DNA of 64,000 nt from Citrobacter sp. wls619 (GTDB lineage: Bacteria; Pseudomonadota; Gammaproteobacteria; Enterobacterales; Enterobacteriaceae): NCBI RefSeq assembly GCF_005281345.1, contig NZ_SZXJ01000103.1, positions 1 to 64,000 of the forward strand, given 5' to 3'. A program made the translations under genes and the position numbers. Position 1 is the stretch's first letter. Each line of letters starts with the position of its first letter. Shown one piece after another: positions 63,440 to 64,000 of this stretch. The notes beneath the pieces are model-generated. The model ran no database searches. It was not told the origin of the DNA and saw only the letters and a program-made list of their open reading frames with translations.

Positions 63440-64000
63440 ATGGCGAATTTTTTCATCGATCGCCCCATTTTTGCCTGGGTGTTAGCTATCCTGTTGTGCC
63501 TGACGGGAGCCCTGGCTATTTTTTCGCTGCCCGTTGAGCAATATCCCGACCTGGCACCGCCAAACGTGCGGGTTACCGCAAACTATCCAGGCGCATCTGC
63601 ACAAACCCTGGAAAACACGGTGACCCAGGTTATCGAGCAGAACATGACGGGTCTCGACAATCTGATGTATATGTCATCCCAAAGCAGCGGAACTGGTCAG
63701 GCGACGGTGACGCTTAGCTTCGTTGCCGGGACCGATCCTGATGAAGCTGTACAGCAGGTGCAAAACCAGCTGCAATCGGCGATGCGTAAACTGCCACAGG
63801 CGGTACAGGATCAGGGTGTTACGGTGCGAAAAACCGGGGATACCAATATTCTGACCATCGCTTTTGTGTCTACCGATGGCTCAATGGATAAGCAAGATAT
63901 TGCCGACTACGTGGCAAGTAATATTCAGGACCCGCTTAGCCGTATTAACGGTGTGGGGGATATTGATGCTTACGGTTCACAGTATTCCATGCGTATCTGG
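63440..64000 (+). CDS. acrD: RND efflux pump AcrD, 5' part only
   Basis: The first 187 residues of an RND inner-membrane pump, cut by the window edge (full AcrD is about 1037 residues). The N-terminal membrane segment is about 10-28 (FAWVLAILLCLTGALAIFSL) and is followed by the porter domain LPVEQYPDLAPPNVRVTANY and QNMTGLDNLMYMSSQS. Sequence and the position after narQ fit AcrD rather than AcrB. It exports aminoglycosides and anionic drugs using AcrA and TolC. The ATG is preceded by an ACGAGG ribosome site. Confidence 0.95.
   Translation, partial: MANFFIDRPIFAWVLAILLCLTGALAIFSLPVEQYPDLAPPNVRVTANYPGASAQTLENTVTQVIEQNMTGLDNLMYMSSQSSGTGQATVTLSFVAGTDPDEAVQQVQNQLQSAMRKLPQAVQDQGVTVRKTGDTNILTIAFVSTDGSMDKQDIADYVASNIQDPLSRINGVGDIDAYGSQYSMRIW

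Overview
This window is a chromosomal segment of an enteric bacterium (Enterobacteriaceae). It is most likely a Citrobacter or close relative: nearly every protein is collinear with and very similar to E. coli and Salmonella counterparts, but the gene content matches neither exactly. It carries xapABR as in E. coli and a ptsJ-yfeJ pair between pdxK and cysM as in Salmonella. It lacks lysV after the valine tRNAs, yfeK/yfeS, murQP/yfeW and talA. Family assignments were made by reading sequences against remembered homologues; no database search was run.

Layout. 1-535: tandem tRNA-Val(UAC) array, one truncated and four complete genes with a 122-bp period. 642-3771: xapR and xapAB (xanthosine salvage). 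4008-4403: a FlxA-like gene behind a sigma-28 promoter. 4394-10720: yfeR/yfeH, ypeB, ligA, zipA, cysZ. 10884-14819: cysK and the ptsHI-crr operon. 14965-18172: a small unknown gene coupled to pdxK, divergent from the MocR-type regulator ptsJ and yfeJ. 18263-23105: cysM and the sulfate/thiosulfate importer cysPTWA. 23219-23363: a long palindromic repeat. 23411-28879: ucpA, yfeX, yfeY, yfeZ, ypeA, amiA-hemF. 28979-43863: a complete 17-gene ethanolamine utilisation operon (eutS to eutR, all on the minus strand). 44087-52252: an accessory block of mdtP-mdtO-mdtN-ytcA (tripartite efflux) beside the convergent pair aslB (sulfatase-maturating radical SAM enzyme) and aslA (periplasmic Ser-type sulfatase). 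52867-63256: maeB, tktB, ypfG, nudK, aegA, narQ. 63440 to the end: the 5' part of acrD.

How the genes work together. Sulfur: cysPTWA and cysZ import sulfate or thiosulfate, and cysK/cysM make cysteine. Carbon and nitrogen: PTS phosphorelay; ethanolamine is split to acetaldehyde and ammonia in a microcompartment, with acetyl-CoA and ethanol branches; maeB and tktB serve central metabolism. Vitamin B6: pdxK with its probable repressor PtsJ. Anaerobic control: narQ, aegA and the AslB/AslA pair.

The parts that look least ordinary are the efflux-sulfatase block at 44-52.8 kb with two near-perfect palindromes upstream of aslA, the FliA-type promoter in front of the FlxA-like gene, the compact pdxK/ptsJ control region with a 22-bp-spaced direct repeat, an EutT with serine replacing one cysteine of its metal motif, and the palindromic element between cysP and ucpA. 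I did not find a wholly new multi-gene system; the candidates are accessory linkages and regulatory sites. REP/BIME elements are frequent between operons.
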